Assembly: GCA_902168205.1 (NCBI GenBank)
Contig: CABHOK010000017.1
Coordinates: 1-64,000, forward strand
Length of the DNA stretch: 64,000 bases
Direction of reading: 5' to 3'
From: an uncultured Chitinophaga sp.
Lineage (GTDB): Bacteria > Bacteroidota > Bacteroidia > Cytophagales > Cyclobacteriaceae
Positions 41,591 to 49,547 of the stretch are shown here, piece after piece. The stretch's first letter is position 1; every line of letters begins with the position of its first letter. The notes under the pieces were generated by a model. The model had not been told where the DNA came from. It made no database searches and worked only from the letters and a program-made list of their open reading frames with translations. Made by a program: the position numbers and the translations under genes.

Positions 41591-42112
41591 TTAAAATTCG
41601 AAATTAGGATTCTGCCACCCCATCGGTATATCTGCCTCGTAAAGTCCTGCAGGTGTTTTAATTCGCATCTCCATTCTTCCTTCAATCTTGAAACCAAGCG
41701 CCTGATAGAACTTGATCGCTTTCTCATTGCCCTCGCGTGTAATCAACTCTACCTTGCCTATATCCGTTCGGTTAAGTGCTATCTCTTCGAGGAAAATGGT
41801 AAATAACGTGCGACCGATCTTTCGTCCCTGAAACTCCGGATGCACAGCAATCGTCAGGTCTGACAATAAATGCTTGAATACATGTATACCTGGTTTATAG
41901 GCGTGCATCTCTCCTATAAATCGCTCCGGGTCTTCGGGATGTATAGCCACCAGTATCAAGCCATCCGCAATACTCTTCTTAACAAAGTTCTCTACGTATT
42001 CTTCGGTAATCTCGTTTTCCAATCGTGCGATACCGCCCTTGATCCTGGCAACTTCTTTATATAGTTGAACGATCTTCGATACATCATCCATTGCAGCAGT
42101 TCGTATATGCAT
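41591..42112 (-). CDS. GNAT-family N-acetyltransferase
   Basis: The 173-residue protein has the GNAT fold: DLTIAVHPEFQGRKIGRTLFTIFLEEI holds the acetyl-CoA pyrophosphate-binding QGRKIG motif A, and NEKAIKFYQALGFKIEGRMEMRI is motif B. It transfers acetyl from acetyl-CoA to an unknown amine. It lies between the response regulator (9 bp downstream) and the histidine kinase (51 bp upstream), both on the same strand, so it is part of their transcript; whether it is functionally linked is uncertain. Confidence 0.85.
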   Translation of the reverse strand: MHIRTAAMDDVSKIVQLYKEVARIKGGIARLENEITEEYVENFVKKSIADGLILVAIHPEDPERFIGEMHAYKPGIHVFKHLLSDLTIAVHPEFQGRKIGRTLFTIFLEEIALNRTDIGKVELITREGNEKAIKFYQALGFKIEGRMEMRIKTPAGLYEADIPMGWQNPNFEF

Positions 42113-42163
42113 AAGTATTTATTTCATTTCGCTGCAAAATACTATTCTTTGTCGTGGCTGCCA

Positions 42164-43183
42164 TTATATCAACGGCACTTTCACATAGAAACGATCTGTA
42201 GTCGGTTCAATCAACACTGGTTTGTCACTAAAAAAACTATACAGTGAACGCAGATTTTCGAGCCCCAGCTTGTTGGATGTCTCTACGCGTTTGCGTAGTT
42301 GCAGGTTGTTGCTTACCACCAGGTAATCGCCAATGGAAGTGATCTCGATAGTTAACGGTTTCGTCTTGTCAACCACATTATGCTTGAGTGCATTTTCAAT
42401 CAATATCTGCAAGGTTACGGGTACAATTGCCTGACTCCGGGCATCATCGCGTATATCAATCTTAAAGTGAATAGCATCTTTAAACCGTGTATCCAGCAAC
42501 GATATATAGTGTTGAATGAAGTCCAATTCCGTTTGCAGTGTAACAAAGTTTTTGTCTTTGTTCAGCAAAACATAGCGGTATATTTTAGAGAGCTGTTGCA
42601 GGAACTGCGAAGCGAGCTTCTGATCTTCAAAGATTAAACTGTTAAGCGAAGTAAGCGCGTTGAATAAGAAGTGCGGATTAAGCTGGTTCTTGAGATTATC
42701 GAACTGCACCTGCGATTTCTCTTTCTCCAATCGCTCCGCCAGCACAAGCGAATCTTTCCAGCGATCAATAAAATAATTGGAAATAAAACCGAGGTTGATG
42801 GCGGTGGGCACGATCATGTAGATTGCCCACGTTGCTGCCAGAAAAAGACTATCGAGTTTAAAAGGCAGAGCCGGCTCTCCAAAGAAATATACTATAAATC
42901 GAACTGTCAACCCGATGCCTACACCACAGCTGATCTGGATCAGCATACGTTTGACAAGATTCACTTCAAAGGGATGCACTTTATTCAGCAACCGATGAAC
43001 TAAGCGAAGCGATTCCCACATAACCACCACCAGCACTATGGATGCGATGGTTGTTTTTACCTGAAGGCCTACGCTGAATTCTCTCCACTTAGACAGCCTC
43101 ACGAGCAGGCCTGCCACGGTAATAGAAAGAACTATACTATAGGTAATGAGAATTTGCCGGGTATTTTTATATCCTAATATCAC
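42164..43183 (-). CDS. LytS-type sensor histidine kinase
   Basis: A 339-residue membrane kinase with four N-terminal hydrophobic helices (residues 10-140) and a His_kinase domain from about 160. The phospho-acceptor His is H171 in NPHFLFNALTSLNSLI. The HATPase domain begins around 250 with VTLQILIENALKHNVVDKTK (N-box) and ends with LGLENLRSLYSFF as the G-box. It pairs with the LytTR regulator at 40826 with an acetyltransferase gene between. No extracellular sensor domain beyond the membrane helices is visible. Confidence 0.9.
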   Translation of the reverse strand: MILGYKNTRQILITYSIVLSITVAGLLVRLSKWREFSVGLQVKTTIASIVLVVVMWESLRLVHRLLNKVHPFEVNLVKRMLIQISCGVGIGLTVRFIVYFFGEPALPFKLDSLFLAATWAIYMIVPTAINLGFISNYFIDRWKDSLVLAERLEKEKSQVQFDNLKNQLNPHFLFNALTSLNSLIFEDQKLASQFLQQLSKIYRYVLLNKDKNFVTLQTELDFIQHYISLLDTRFKDAIHFKIDIRDDARSQAIVPVTLQILIENALKHNVVDKTKPLTIEITSIGDYLVVSNNLQLRKRVETSNKLGLENLRSLYSFFSDKPVLIEPTTDRFYVKVPLI

Positions 43184-43275
43184 TGTATGAATATACTATA
43201 TTTCACTGTAAGTGAGGCAGGATATATCTTCTGGCCTGATGAGTTATAGCTTGCCTCAACGGCCAAAACAAAAAA

Positions 43276-43425
43276 TTAATCCCGCGCCTTAAGCTGACGT
43301 TTACTTTTTTCGATACGCTTCTGCAGTCTCTCCTCCTCAATCAACTTGTTAAAATTGCGTTGCGCTACATAGAACTGTCGCAAATAAGGATTTACAGAAG
43401 TAAAAAGGTTGATCTTGTTCTCCAT
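43276..43425 (-). CDS. Hypothetical 49-residue charged protein
   Basis: A short ORF from an ATG at 43425 reads MENKINLFTSVNPYLRQFYV followed by a Lys/Arg/Glu-rich helix (KLIEEERLQKRIEKSKRQL). It is a plausible small soluble helical protein located alone between the histidine kinase and the ABC ATPase on the same strand. No family is recognised. It may be real because its codon content resembles its neighbours, but there is no independent support. Confidence 0.4.
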   Translation of the reverse strand: MENKINLFTSVNPYLRQFYVAQRNFNKLIEEERLQKRIEKSKRQLKARD

Positions 43426-43525
43426 AATCGTGTTATTTCCGTTATGACACCCATACTAACGTAAACCCCTATGGGTTGTGTTGTAAAAATCTGAACGACT
43501 TGCAGAAAAAGTCGACCAAAGACCG

Positions 43526-44197
43526 TTACGACACGATCTTTCCATCACTCATCTCTACAATACGATCTGATTTTTTTGCGAATTCCTCATCGTGCGTCAC
43601 GGCAATAATCGTTTGTTTATAGCGCTGCGTGAGCTCGTTGAATATATCAAAAACTACATGCGTGTTGTAGGAGTCGAGGTTACCGGTAGGTTCATCACCC
43701 ATAATTATATCCGGGTCATTAATCAATGCACGTGCTATGGCAACTCTTTGCTGCTGTCCTCCTGAAAGTTTGTTTGAAGGTTTCAAGGCTTGCTCCTGTA
43801 CACCCAGCATCGTTAACTTTTCATAGGCACGCTCTTCTATTTCATGTGGCGAATAGCGTGCAAGTTTCAATGCCGGTATCATTACATTCTGCAACACGCT
43901 AAACTCGGGCAACAAATAATGAAACTGAAAAACGAATCCTATATGTGCATTTCTGAACTTTGAAAGTTGATTCTGATCCTTACCGGTAAGGCGTTGCCCG
44001 GCAATTTCAAGCTCGCCTTCATAATCTGTATCCATAGTGGAAAGTACATACAGCAATGTAGATTTACCACAACCTGATTTGCCTACCAGGGAAAGGAACT
44101 CACCTTTACTTACAGAAAGGTCAATCGCTTTCAACACCTGGAATTTTTCAGGCTCATAAAAGTATTTCGTTACCTTATGTGCTTTTAATACCTGCAT
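43526..44197 (-). CDS. ABC exporter ATPase (LolD/MacB type)
   Basis: The 223-residue ATPase has Walker [11 protein letters not shown]-loop [17 protein letters not shown], signature [15 protein letters not shown], Walker [13 protein letters not shown] and H-loop AVTHDEE. It forms a MacAB-like efflux or lipoprotein-transport set with the FtsX-type permease 20 bp upstream and the membrane-fusion protein before that. It is the last gene of this operon. Confidence 0.95.
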   Translation of the reverse strand: MQVLKAHKVTKYFYEPEKFQVLKAIDLSVSKGEFLSLVGKSGCGKSTLLYVLSTMDTDYEGELEIAGQRLTGKDQNQLSKFRNAHIGFVFQFHYLLPEFSVLQNVMIPALKLARYSPHEIEERAYEKLTMLGVQEQALKPSNKLSGGQQQRVAIARALINDPDIIMGDEPTGNLDSYNTHVVFDIFNELTQRYKQTIIAVTHDEEFAKKSDRIVEMSDGKIVS

Positions 44198-44216
44198 ATA
44201 CTATAGACGCTTGAAT

Positions 44217-45461
44217 TTATCCTCGCAAGATTTCAATCGGATCAACATTGGCTGCTTTGCGTGAAGGCATATACCCGGCTATAGCTGTGGTGACTATACC
44301 AAATACGATACCCACTATATAATATTTTGCCTTGAAATTTACCGGCAGGTGATCAATGCTGATTACATCGCCACCATCAAACGGAGCGCGCACAATAAGC
44401 GATGAAAGTAAAAAGCCAATAGCAAGACCAGCCAGACTTCCGATGAGACCAATGATCAACGATTGTATCATAAAGATCTTCCGCACATCGCTTCCGGAAA
44501 ATCCCATCGCTTTAAGAATGGCTATATCTTTCATCTTGTTCATGATCGTCATGTTCAGAATATTATAGATCCCGAAGCCTGCAACAATCAACAAAGTTAT
44601 TGAAACAGAGTAGGTAAGTATATTTCGGATAATAACGCCCAGCAACATCGTAGCATTCGCAGTCTCCCAGTCTTCTGATTTATAGCCAAACGTCTTTTGC
44701 AGTTGTGGTGCCATCGCTTTTGCAAGATGAAAGTCTTTTAGCTTGATATTGACATCTGTGAGATAACTCTTATCGCGTTGCAGTATATTTTGTACCATCG
44801 AAATGTTGGCGTAGCTCTTTACGTTATCGATCGTTCCTACGCCCATTTGAAAAAGGCCTACGACCTTCAGGGTCATGGTAAAGCCTTGCGGGGTAGTAAT
44901 TACTACGCGGTCGCCTGTTTTGGCGTTCAGTTTTTTAGCGAGTCCTTTACCCATAATGATTCCTTCCGGATTTACAATCAGGTCTTCAATGCGACCTTCC
45001 CGCATTTTGGCTTTTATATCAAAGAGACGATCCTCCTCCACGATATCTACACCGGCAATCGTACCATTCAGTTGCACAGGTCCATAATTGTAAAACACCT
45101 GTGACGTAAGCTGAGGCGACACGCCCCGCACCTCCGGGTTCTTCCGAATCATCTCTGCGATCTTCAACGCATTGTGCACCTTCTGACTTTCATTCTTGGG
45201 CTTTGTGTGATACACTATATTTATACCTTGTGGATTTACCTGCTCCGCGAGCGAAGAACGATCAGCTGTGATATCGTGGTATATCCGTATATCCGGTGAC
45301 GATGTCATGGCGAGGTCTTCCGTCATATCATTCAACCCGGTCATTAAACTTACCATCGCTATGAACATACCTATACCAAACGTTACCCCCAGCATGGCAA
45401 CAATAGTTTGCTTGGGTTTTGATACCAGGTGTGTACGCGCTATGGTGAATGGCAGTGACAT
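44217..45461 (-). CDS. FtsX-like ABC permease (MacB/LolC type)
   Basis: A 414-residue permease with four membrane helices: one at the N-terminus (about 20-40) and three at the C-terminal end (SVSITLLIVAGFGIYNIL, IIGLIGSLAGLAIGFLLS and YYIVGIVFGIVTTAIAGYM). A large periplasmic MacB_PCD-like domain lies between (about 50-270). The final PSRKAANVDPIEILRG is the typical end of FtsX-family permeases. It lies between the membrane-fusion protein gene (6 bp) and ATPase gene (20 bp). Confidence 0.95.
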   Translation of the reverse strand: MSLPFTIARTHLVSKPKQTIVAMLGVTFGIGMFIAMVSLMTGLNDMTEDLAMTSSPDIRIYHDITADRSSLAEQVNPQGINIVYHTKPKNESQKVHNALKIAEMIRKNPEVRGVSPQLTSQVFYNYGPVQLNGTIAGVDIVEEDRLFDIKAKMREGRIEDLIVNPEGIIMGKGLAKKLNAKTGDRVVITTPQGFTMTLKVVGLFQMGVGTIDNVKSYANISMVQNILQRDKSYLTDVNIKLKDFHLAKAMAPQLQKTFGYKSEDWETANATMLLGVIIRNILTYSVSITLLIVAGFGIYNILNMTIMNKMKDIAILKAMGFSGSDVRKIFMIQSLIIGLIGSLAGLAIGFLLSSLIVRAPFDGGDVISIDHLPVNFKAKYYIVGIVFGIVTTAIAGYMPSRKAANVDPIEILRG

Positions 45462-45467
45462 ATAGTA

Positions 45468-46586
45468 TCAATGTATAGTGGTGAATGATACCAAAGGCTG
45501 ATCAGCTTTTATGCCCTCTGTTATCTCTACTTCATCGAGTGTCTTAATGCCGGTAGTAACATGAATCTTTATATCGCCATCATCGGTCTTGATGATCACC
45601 GAATCACCGGGCAATAGCGCTGTCTTCGGCACAACGATGGCCTTCTCTTTTTGCCGGATCACAATATTCGCTTCAACAGCGAGTCCTGAGTAAGACTCCG
45701 GTAATTTACCTTCCAACACAGCATCAACCCGCAGCGACTGCTGCTGCCGGTTTACCATCGGGTATATTTTACGAACTTTGGCGTGAAAGATTTTATCCGG
45801 AAAAGCATCGATCTTTACCAATACCGTTTGCCCTTCTTTGATGCGTTGTATATCGAGTTCATCTACGCTTAACTGCAGGTAGAAGCCGGTGTCTCTTCCC
45901 ACAACCGCGAGCAGTTCACTTCTTCTTACCAACTCACCTTTTTCTTTCACAGTTTTAAATATTCTTCCATCTACTTCGCTCTTCACTATATATTTACCGC
46001 TTTCGTCTCCGGCTATCTTTAGCTGGTTGGTGGCATTCTGTAACTCAAGTGCCACTTGGTCTTTCATACGTCTCAGCCGGCTGTTTTGCGCGGTATATTC
46101 GTTGCGCGAGTTCTTATACAGTAATATATACCTATCGTATTCCACACGCGTAGTGGCACGCTGGTTCCACAAGTTGGTATAGCGTTCTGCATTGATCGAA
46201 TCGAATTCCATTTTTGATTTTGCAGCGTCTGCAGCTGCGCTCAGTTCATGTAATACGGGAGAGTTGTCGCTTTTATTCCGAAGGGCAAGTTCATAATTCT
46301 CTTTCGCGATGCGGAAGCGTGCTGACTGCTGGCCGGATTCTATGATAAATATAGGAGCGTCTTTTGAGACAACATCTCCATCGTTCGCCAGCTTGGCGGT
46401 TATCGTTCCATCAACCTCGGAGAAGATCTGGTGTTCGTCTTCCGATACCACAAAGCCAGATGCATATACCGCCTCCATCAATGGCTTTACCACGGGTGTT
46501 ACTACATCTCCGCGGTTATTGCAGGAGTATGCCACAAAAAGCAAACCGAGTATTGTTGTCCTATTGCATATCGGGCGCGTATCCAT
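45468..46586 (-). CDS. MacA/HlyD-type membrane-fusion protein
   Basis: The 372-residue protein has an N-terminal lipoprotein-like region (TTILGLLFVAYSCNNRG), a biotinyl-lipoyl half (VDGTITAKLANDGDVVSKDA), a helical hairpin (about 95-185) and a beta-barrel domain (KVRKIYPMVNRQQQSLRVDAVLE). It connects the MacB-like pump to an outer-membrane channel. It heads the operon with the permease and ATPase genes downstream; the TolC partner must be elsewhere (one is encoded at 21389). Confidence 0.9.
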   Translation of the reverse strand: MDTRPICNRTTILGLLFVAYSCNNRGDVVTPVVKPLMEAVYASGFVVSEDEHQIFSEVDGTITAKLANDGDVVSKDAPIFIIESGQQSARFRIAKENYELALRNKSDNSPVLHELSAAADAAKSKMEFDSINAERYTNLWNQRATTRVEYDRYILLYKNSRNEYTAQNSRLRRMKDQVALELQNATNQLKIAGDESGKYIVKSEVDGRIFKTVKEKGELVRRSELLAVVGRDTGFYLQLSVDELDIQRIKEGQTVLVKIDAFPDKIFHAKVRKIYPMVNRQQQSLRVDAVLEGKLPESYSGLAVEANIVIRQKEKAIVVPKTALLPGDSVIIKTDDGDIKIHVTTGIKTLDEVEITEGIKADQPLVSFTTIH

Positions 46587-46685
46587 ACCGTTAATGTAAA
46601 TAGAAACACGATGCCCGTTGGTGACGAAAATCAGGAAGTGTATGAAAAGTAAATCAAAGTGTAGCGAATAGCGATTGAACCGTAT

Positions 46686-46720
46686 ATAAAAAAAGCTCCC
46701 GTTGCAATAACGGGAGCTTC
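46686..46720 (-). terminator. Intrinsic terminator after the peroxiredoxin gene
   Basis: AAGCTCCCGTT and AACGGGAGCTT form a perfect 11-bp stem with a 5-nt loop, and on the minus strand are followed by TTTTTTTATA. It lies 30 bp past the peroxiredoxin stop codon. Confidence 0.9.
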
Positions 46721-46749
46721 CTTATAAGACTATATTCCAAAAGAACGAC

Positions 46750-47382
46750 TTACAAATTAGGCTGTGGTGTTGTTCTCAGGTAAGGCTTCACACGCTTGTG
46801 GCCTTTCGGGAATTTAGCGGCTATATCTTCATCTTTCACAGCTGCCGTGATGATCACATCTTCACCATGTTTCCAGTTAGCAGGTGTTGCCACGCTATAG
46901 TTGGCAGTAAGCTGAAGACTATCAACCACACGAAGGATCTCATCAAAGTTTCTTCCGGTAGAAGCCGGGTATGTAAGCGTCAGTTTAATTTTCTTATCCG
47001 GACCGATCACAAACACAGAGCGTACCGTAAATTTATCTACCGCCGGGTGAACCATGCCATACAGGTTGGCTACTTTAAATTCAGGATCTGCAATGAGAGG
47101 ATATGTTACCGTGGTGTTTTGTGTCTCATTGATATCGCCAATCCATTTGTTATGGGACTCGAGTGGATCTGCACTAATCGCCAGGATTTTTACATTACGT
47201 TTATCAAACTCTGGTTTCAGTTTCGACATGGAGCCAAGCTCTGTTGTACAAACCGGAGTAAAATCTGCAGGGTGCGAAAACAAAATGCCCCAGCTGTTGC
47301 CGAGCCATTCGTGAAATTTAACAGTACCTTGAGTGGTTTCTGCTGTGAAGTCGGGGGCTACATCGCCTAGTCGGAGTGACAT
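46750..47382 (-). CDS. 1-Cys peroxiredoxin (Prx6 type)
   Basis: A 210-residue peroxidase. The peroxidatic cysteine is C45 in HPADFTPVCTTELG, preceded by the conserved Pro and Thr. The C-terminal extension (WKHGEDVIITAAVKDEDIAAKFPKGHKRVKPYLRTTPQPNL) is that of 1-Cys Prx6 proteins, which lack a resolving Cys. It reduces peroxides using a thiol donor. Upstream lies a copy of the sulfur-type operator and then the Rrf2 regulator gene, so it is probably controlled by that protein and belongs to the same regulon. Confidence 0.9.
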   Translation of the reverse strand: MSLRLGDVAPDFTAETTQGTVKFHEWLGNSWGILFSHPADFTPVCTTELGSMSKLKPEFDKRNVKILAISADPLESHNKWIGDINETQNTTVTYPLIADPEFKVANLYGMVHPAVDKFTVRSVFVIGPDKKIKLTLTYPASTGRNFDEILRVVDSLQLTANYSVATPANWKHGEDVIITAAVKDEDIAAKFPKGHKRVKPYLRTTPQPNL

Positions 47383-47422
47383 ATTCTATCGTGTTTAAGT
47401 GAAACAAATTATACTGAAGTCC

Positions 47423-47453
47423 TAAAAATACTTAATCCCTATTGAATTAATAG
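47423..47453 (-). promoter_or_regulatory. Promoter D with variant operator, upstream of peroxiredoxin
   Basis: The plus-strand sequence CTATTGAATTAATAG (47439-47453) differs from the site at 7924 by one base. Read on the minus strand it continues as AATAGGGATTA, identical to the flank at 7934. A -7-like TATTTTTA lies 17 bp past the operator's central TTA (plus 47423-47430). The operator therefore covers the -33 region, as at promoter C. The site lies in the 95-bp gap between the Rrf2 gene stop and the peroxiredoxin start. Confidence 0.6.
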
Positions 47454-47477
47454 AGTTATACTGAATAATGTGTAGGG

Positions 47478-47918
47478 TTAACGCTTTTTACGCGCTTTCA
47501 GTTTCGCTTCTTTCTTTACAAGCGATTCAAGTGTATCAGCTTTCAACATCTCGACCGTAGCGTTTCGTATTTGTAAAAACGCATCGTGCACGGTACAGGT
47601 CTCTTCATCTTCACATTCTGCACAAGGCTCATAAAATTTATGAGCCGCACAGGAAACGAGTGCTATAGCACCATCGAACTGACGCACAACTTCTGCCAGG
47701 TTAACATCTGCGGGTTTCATCCGAAGAAAGTATCCGCCTCCTTTACCCTGCTTGCTGCCCAGTACACCGGAGCGCTTCAGGTCAAGCAGAATGGCTTCCA
47801 GAAATTTTTTCGGAATGTTACAGGCTTCAGATATATCCTTGATTAAAAATTTTTCTTCCGGGTCCCGGGCCATATGGACGAGGGCATGGATAGCATATTT
47901 ACACTTCTTCGATAGCAT
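47478..47918 (-). CDS. Rrf2-family transcriptional regulator with Cys cluster
   Basis: The 146-residue protein has the Rrf2 winged helix (KKCKYAIHALVHMA at the start, IKDISEACNIPKKFLEAILLDLKRSGVLGSKQGKGGGYFL) and a C-terminal cluster C90, C99, C102, C108 (SCAAHKFYEPCAECEDEETC). Many Rrf2 proteins (IscR, NsrR, CymR) sense iron-sulfur status, nitric oxide or cysteine metabolism; clustered Cys suggests a cofactor or redox sensing here. It lies upstream of the peroxiredoxin gene across an operator that also occurs at three promoters of the sulfur block, so it is the best candidate for their repressor. Confidence 0.85.
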   Translation of the reverse strand: MLSKKCKYAIHALVHMARDPEEKFLIKDISEACNIPKKFLEAILLDLKRSGVLGSKQGKGGGYFLRMKPADVNLAEVVRQFDGAIALVSCAAHKFYEPCAECEDEETCTVHDAFLQIRNATVEMLKADTLESLVKKEAKLKARKKR

Positions 47919-47947
47919 AACTGGGACAATTTAATGGATTTACAGGT

Positions 47948-47977
47948 TTTGTAGTTACCTTCTTTCGCTTAATTTTG
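47948..47977 (+). promoter_or_regulatory. Promoter of tRNA-Thr
   Basis: TTTG (47948-47951), an 18-bp spacer and TAATTTTG (47970-47977) match the Bacteroidota consensus and end 15 bp before the tRNA. Confidence 0.65.
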
Positions 47978-47992
47978 ATAACACCACGACAG

Positions 47993-48064
47993 GCCGAGGT
48001 AGCTCAGGGGTAGAGCATCCCGCTCGTAACGGGAAGGTCGTGGGTCCAATTCCCATTCTCGGCT
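47993..48064 (+). tRNA. tRNA-Thr (anticodon CGT)
   Basis: A full cloverleaf can be drawn: acceptor GCCGAGG with TCTCGGC, D-arm GCTC/GAGC, anticodon stem TCCCG/CGGGA around loop CTCGTAA (anticodon CGT), and T-arm GTGGG/CCCAT with a TCCAATT loop. Anticodon CGT reads ACG (Thr). It lies directly before crcB with a short gap. Confidence 0.9.
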
Positions 48065-48077
48065 CTATATTTACTTC

Positions 48078-48458
48078 ATGGATCTTATTAAAATAGTACT
48101 GGTTGGTATAGGAGGCTTGCTTGGAAGTATTGCCCGCTATATAACGGTTAAGTCTATAACTATTAAAATACCCGCAGCGTTCCCGTATGGTACGCTCACG
48201 GCTAACCTGGTGGGGTCATTTATCCTGGGATTTGTTTATGGATTAGCACTTCGAAAGACAGATATGTCGGAGAATGTAAAATTGTTTTGGGGTGTTGGTT
48301 TCTGTGGCGGGTATACTACGTTCTCGTCTTTCGCGTGGGAAAGTGTAACGCTCTTTAATCAGAAGATGGCGGCTACTTCGCTATTATATATTTCCACAAG
48401 CCTGGTACTCGGCATTCTTTCTTTGCTGGCCGGGATGTGGTTAAGTCGTTTTTTATAA
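48078..48458 (+). CDS. crcB: Fluoride exporter CrcB/Fluc
   Basis: A 126-residue protein with four membrane helices and the family's motifs: GGLLGSIARYI at the start, GTLTANLVGSFILGFVYGL (the Asn lining the pore) and GFCGGYTTFSSFAWES with the central FSS. Fluc channels export fluoride as dual-topology dimers. It starts 14 bp after tRNA-Thr and probably shares its transcript. No fluoride riboswitch is visible because the upstream DNA is the tRNA. Confidence 0.95.
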   Translation: MDLIKIVLVGIGGLLGSIARYITVKSITIKIPAAFPYGTLTANLVGSFILGFVYGLALRKTDMSENVKLFWGVGFCGGYTTFSSFAWESVTLFNQKMAATSLLYISTSLVLGILSLLAGMWLSRFL

Positions 48459-48467
48459 CGACTGTTT

Positions 48468-48499
48468 TTTGTTTAATCTAATAAAGCTTCTTACTTTTG
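48468..48499 (+). promoter_or_regulatory. Promoter of the tRNA-Leu pair
   Basis: TTTG (48468-48471), a 20-bp spacer and TACTTTTG (48492-48499) match the Bacteroidota consensus; transcription would begin about 25 bp before the first tRNA-Leu. Confidence 0.65.
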
Positions 48500-48531
48500 T
48501 CGCCCTTGCAAAAAGGGAAATTTTACACCTT

Positions 48532-48615
48532 GCCCAGGTGGTGAAATTGGTAGACACGCTACTTTGAGGGGGTAGTGCCTTAACCGGTGTGCTGGTTCGA
48601 GTCCAGTCCTGGGCA
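48532..48615 (+). tRNA. tRNA-Leu (anticodon GAG)
   Basis: Acceptor GCCCAGG with CCTGGGC, D-arm GTGGTGAAATTGGTAGACAC typical of Leu, anticodon stem CTACT/GGTAG with loop TTGAGGG (anticodon GAG), a long variable arm (CCTTAACCGG), and T-arm GCTGG/CCAGT with TTCGAGT. It reads CTC/CTT codons. The long variable arm confirms a class II tRNA. Confidence 0.9.
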
Positions 48616-48678
48616 CATTGTTTAAAGGATAGATAACGTTGGCCAGTTGTTTTTAACGTAAAGCAACGGTCAACATAA

Positions 48679-48760
48679 ACCGAAGTGGTGGAATTGGTAG
48701 ACACGCACGTTTCAGGGGCGTGTGTCGCAAGACATGAGGGTTCGAGTCCCTCCTTCGGTA
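48679..48760 (+). tRNA. tRNA-Leu (anticodon CAG)
   Basis: Acceptor ACCGAAG with CTTCGGT, the same Leu-type D-arm (GTGGTGGAATTGGTAGACAC), anticodon stem CACGT/GCGTG with loop TTCAGGG (anticodon CAG), a long variable arm and T-arm GAGGG/CCCTC with TTCGAGT. It reads CTG. It lies 63 bp after tRNA-Leu(GAG) and is followed by a terminator. Confidence 0.9.
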
Positions 48761-48762
48761 CG

Positions 48763-48796
48763 AAAGCTTTCAGTAAAAAAACTGGAAGCTTTTTTA
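48763..48796 (+). terminator. Intrinsic terminator after the tRNA-Leu pair
   Basis: AAAGCTTTCAGT and ACTGGAAGCTTT pair with one mismatch around an A-rich loop, followed by TTTTTA. It lies three bases after the second tRNA-Leu. Confidence 0.8.
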
Positions 48797-48939
48797 TTTA
48801 TAGCCCATCACACCCTTACTCTAAATATTTTTGATCGCACAAAAGATTTAAGAAGTTTTTAACAAGCGAATCTTTTCAGTGAGCTACCTTCGTCAACGCC
48901 ACCCCTATCCGTCATTTAAACTAAATAATAACCCGACTC

Positions 48940-49481
48940 ATGAAACGACTATTGCCCCTCGTGCTTCTCATTGGAAGTATAACCGTGTTGCATGCCCAGC
49001 AGAAAGACAAAGCATCTAACGCTGATAAAAAAGCATCCGCTTCGAAAAAGTCATCGACTCATAAACTAGTTGGAACATGGACGCTCGTGTTGGTTGACAA
49101 TATACTTCCCGATGGCAGTCGCGTGGAGCTATACGGACCATCACCACAAGGTATACTTATGTTTGATGCTCGGGGTAATTACTCACTCCAGATATTGCGG
49201 GCCAATCGCGCGAAGTTTGCTGCAAATGACAAAGGTCAGGGTACACCAGAGGAGTATAAAGCTGCTGTGCAGGGAAGTAACACCCACTTCGGCAATATAC
49301 TGTTGATGAAACCACCGGTACGATAACATTCTACATTGAACATGCTTCGTATCCGAACTGGGAAGGCACTGAACAGAAACGACTCTTTACCATCACCAAC
49401 GATGAACTTAAATATACCGTACCTACACCCACTACCGGAGCCGGTGCTACCGGTGAAGTGGTTTGGAAGCGTATCCAGTAA
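48940..49481 (+). pseudogene. Lipocalin-like secreted protein, single-base frameshift
   Basis: The first frame reads a signal peptide (MKRLLPLVLLIGSITVLHAQ), a Lys/Ser-rich linker and a lipocalin-like start (LVGTWTLVLVDNILPDGS and YGPSPQGILMFDARGNYSLQI) but ends in stray sequence with a stop at 49324. From 49296 a second frame carries the rest of the fold, YTVDETTGTITFYIEHASYP and NWEGTEQKRLFTITNDELKY, to a stop at 49479. The two halves join cleanly if one base is missing between 49293 and 49296. Together they form a typical Lipocalin_5-type protein. It is either a true recent pseudogene or a sequencing error. Confidence 0.75.
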
Positions 49482-49486
49482 TGCAC

Positions 49487-49523
49487 AAAAAAAATAGCAG
49501 CAAGCTTTCTAAACTTGCTGCTA
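49487..49523 (-). terminator. Intrinsic terminator after lysS
   Basis: TAGCAGCAAG and CTTGCTGCTA form a 10-bp stem with a 9-nt loop; read on the minus strand it is followed by TTTTTTTG. It separates the convergent lysS and the lipocalin-like gene. Confidence 0.85.
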
Positions 49524-49547
49524 TAGCTTTTGGTTATTGATCCTGAT

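Noticed and set aside
47919-47960. Possible autoregulatory operator upstream of the Rrf2 gene
   Set aside because: The minus-strand CCATTAAATTGTCCC shares only a few positions with the consensus and lacks dyad symmetry.
48453-48704. Open frame on the minus strand across the tRNA-Leu genes
   Set aside because: It is the complement of two well-formed class II tRNA genes.
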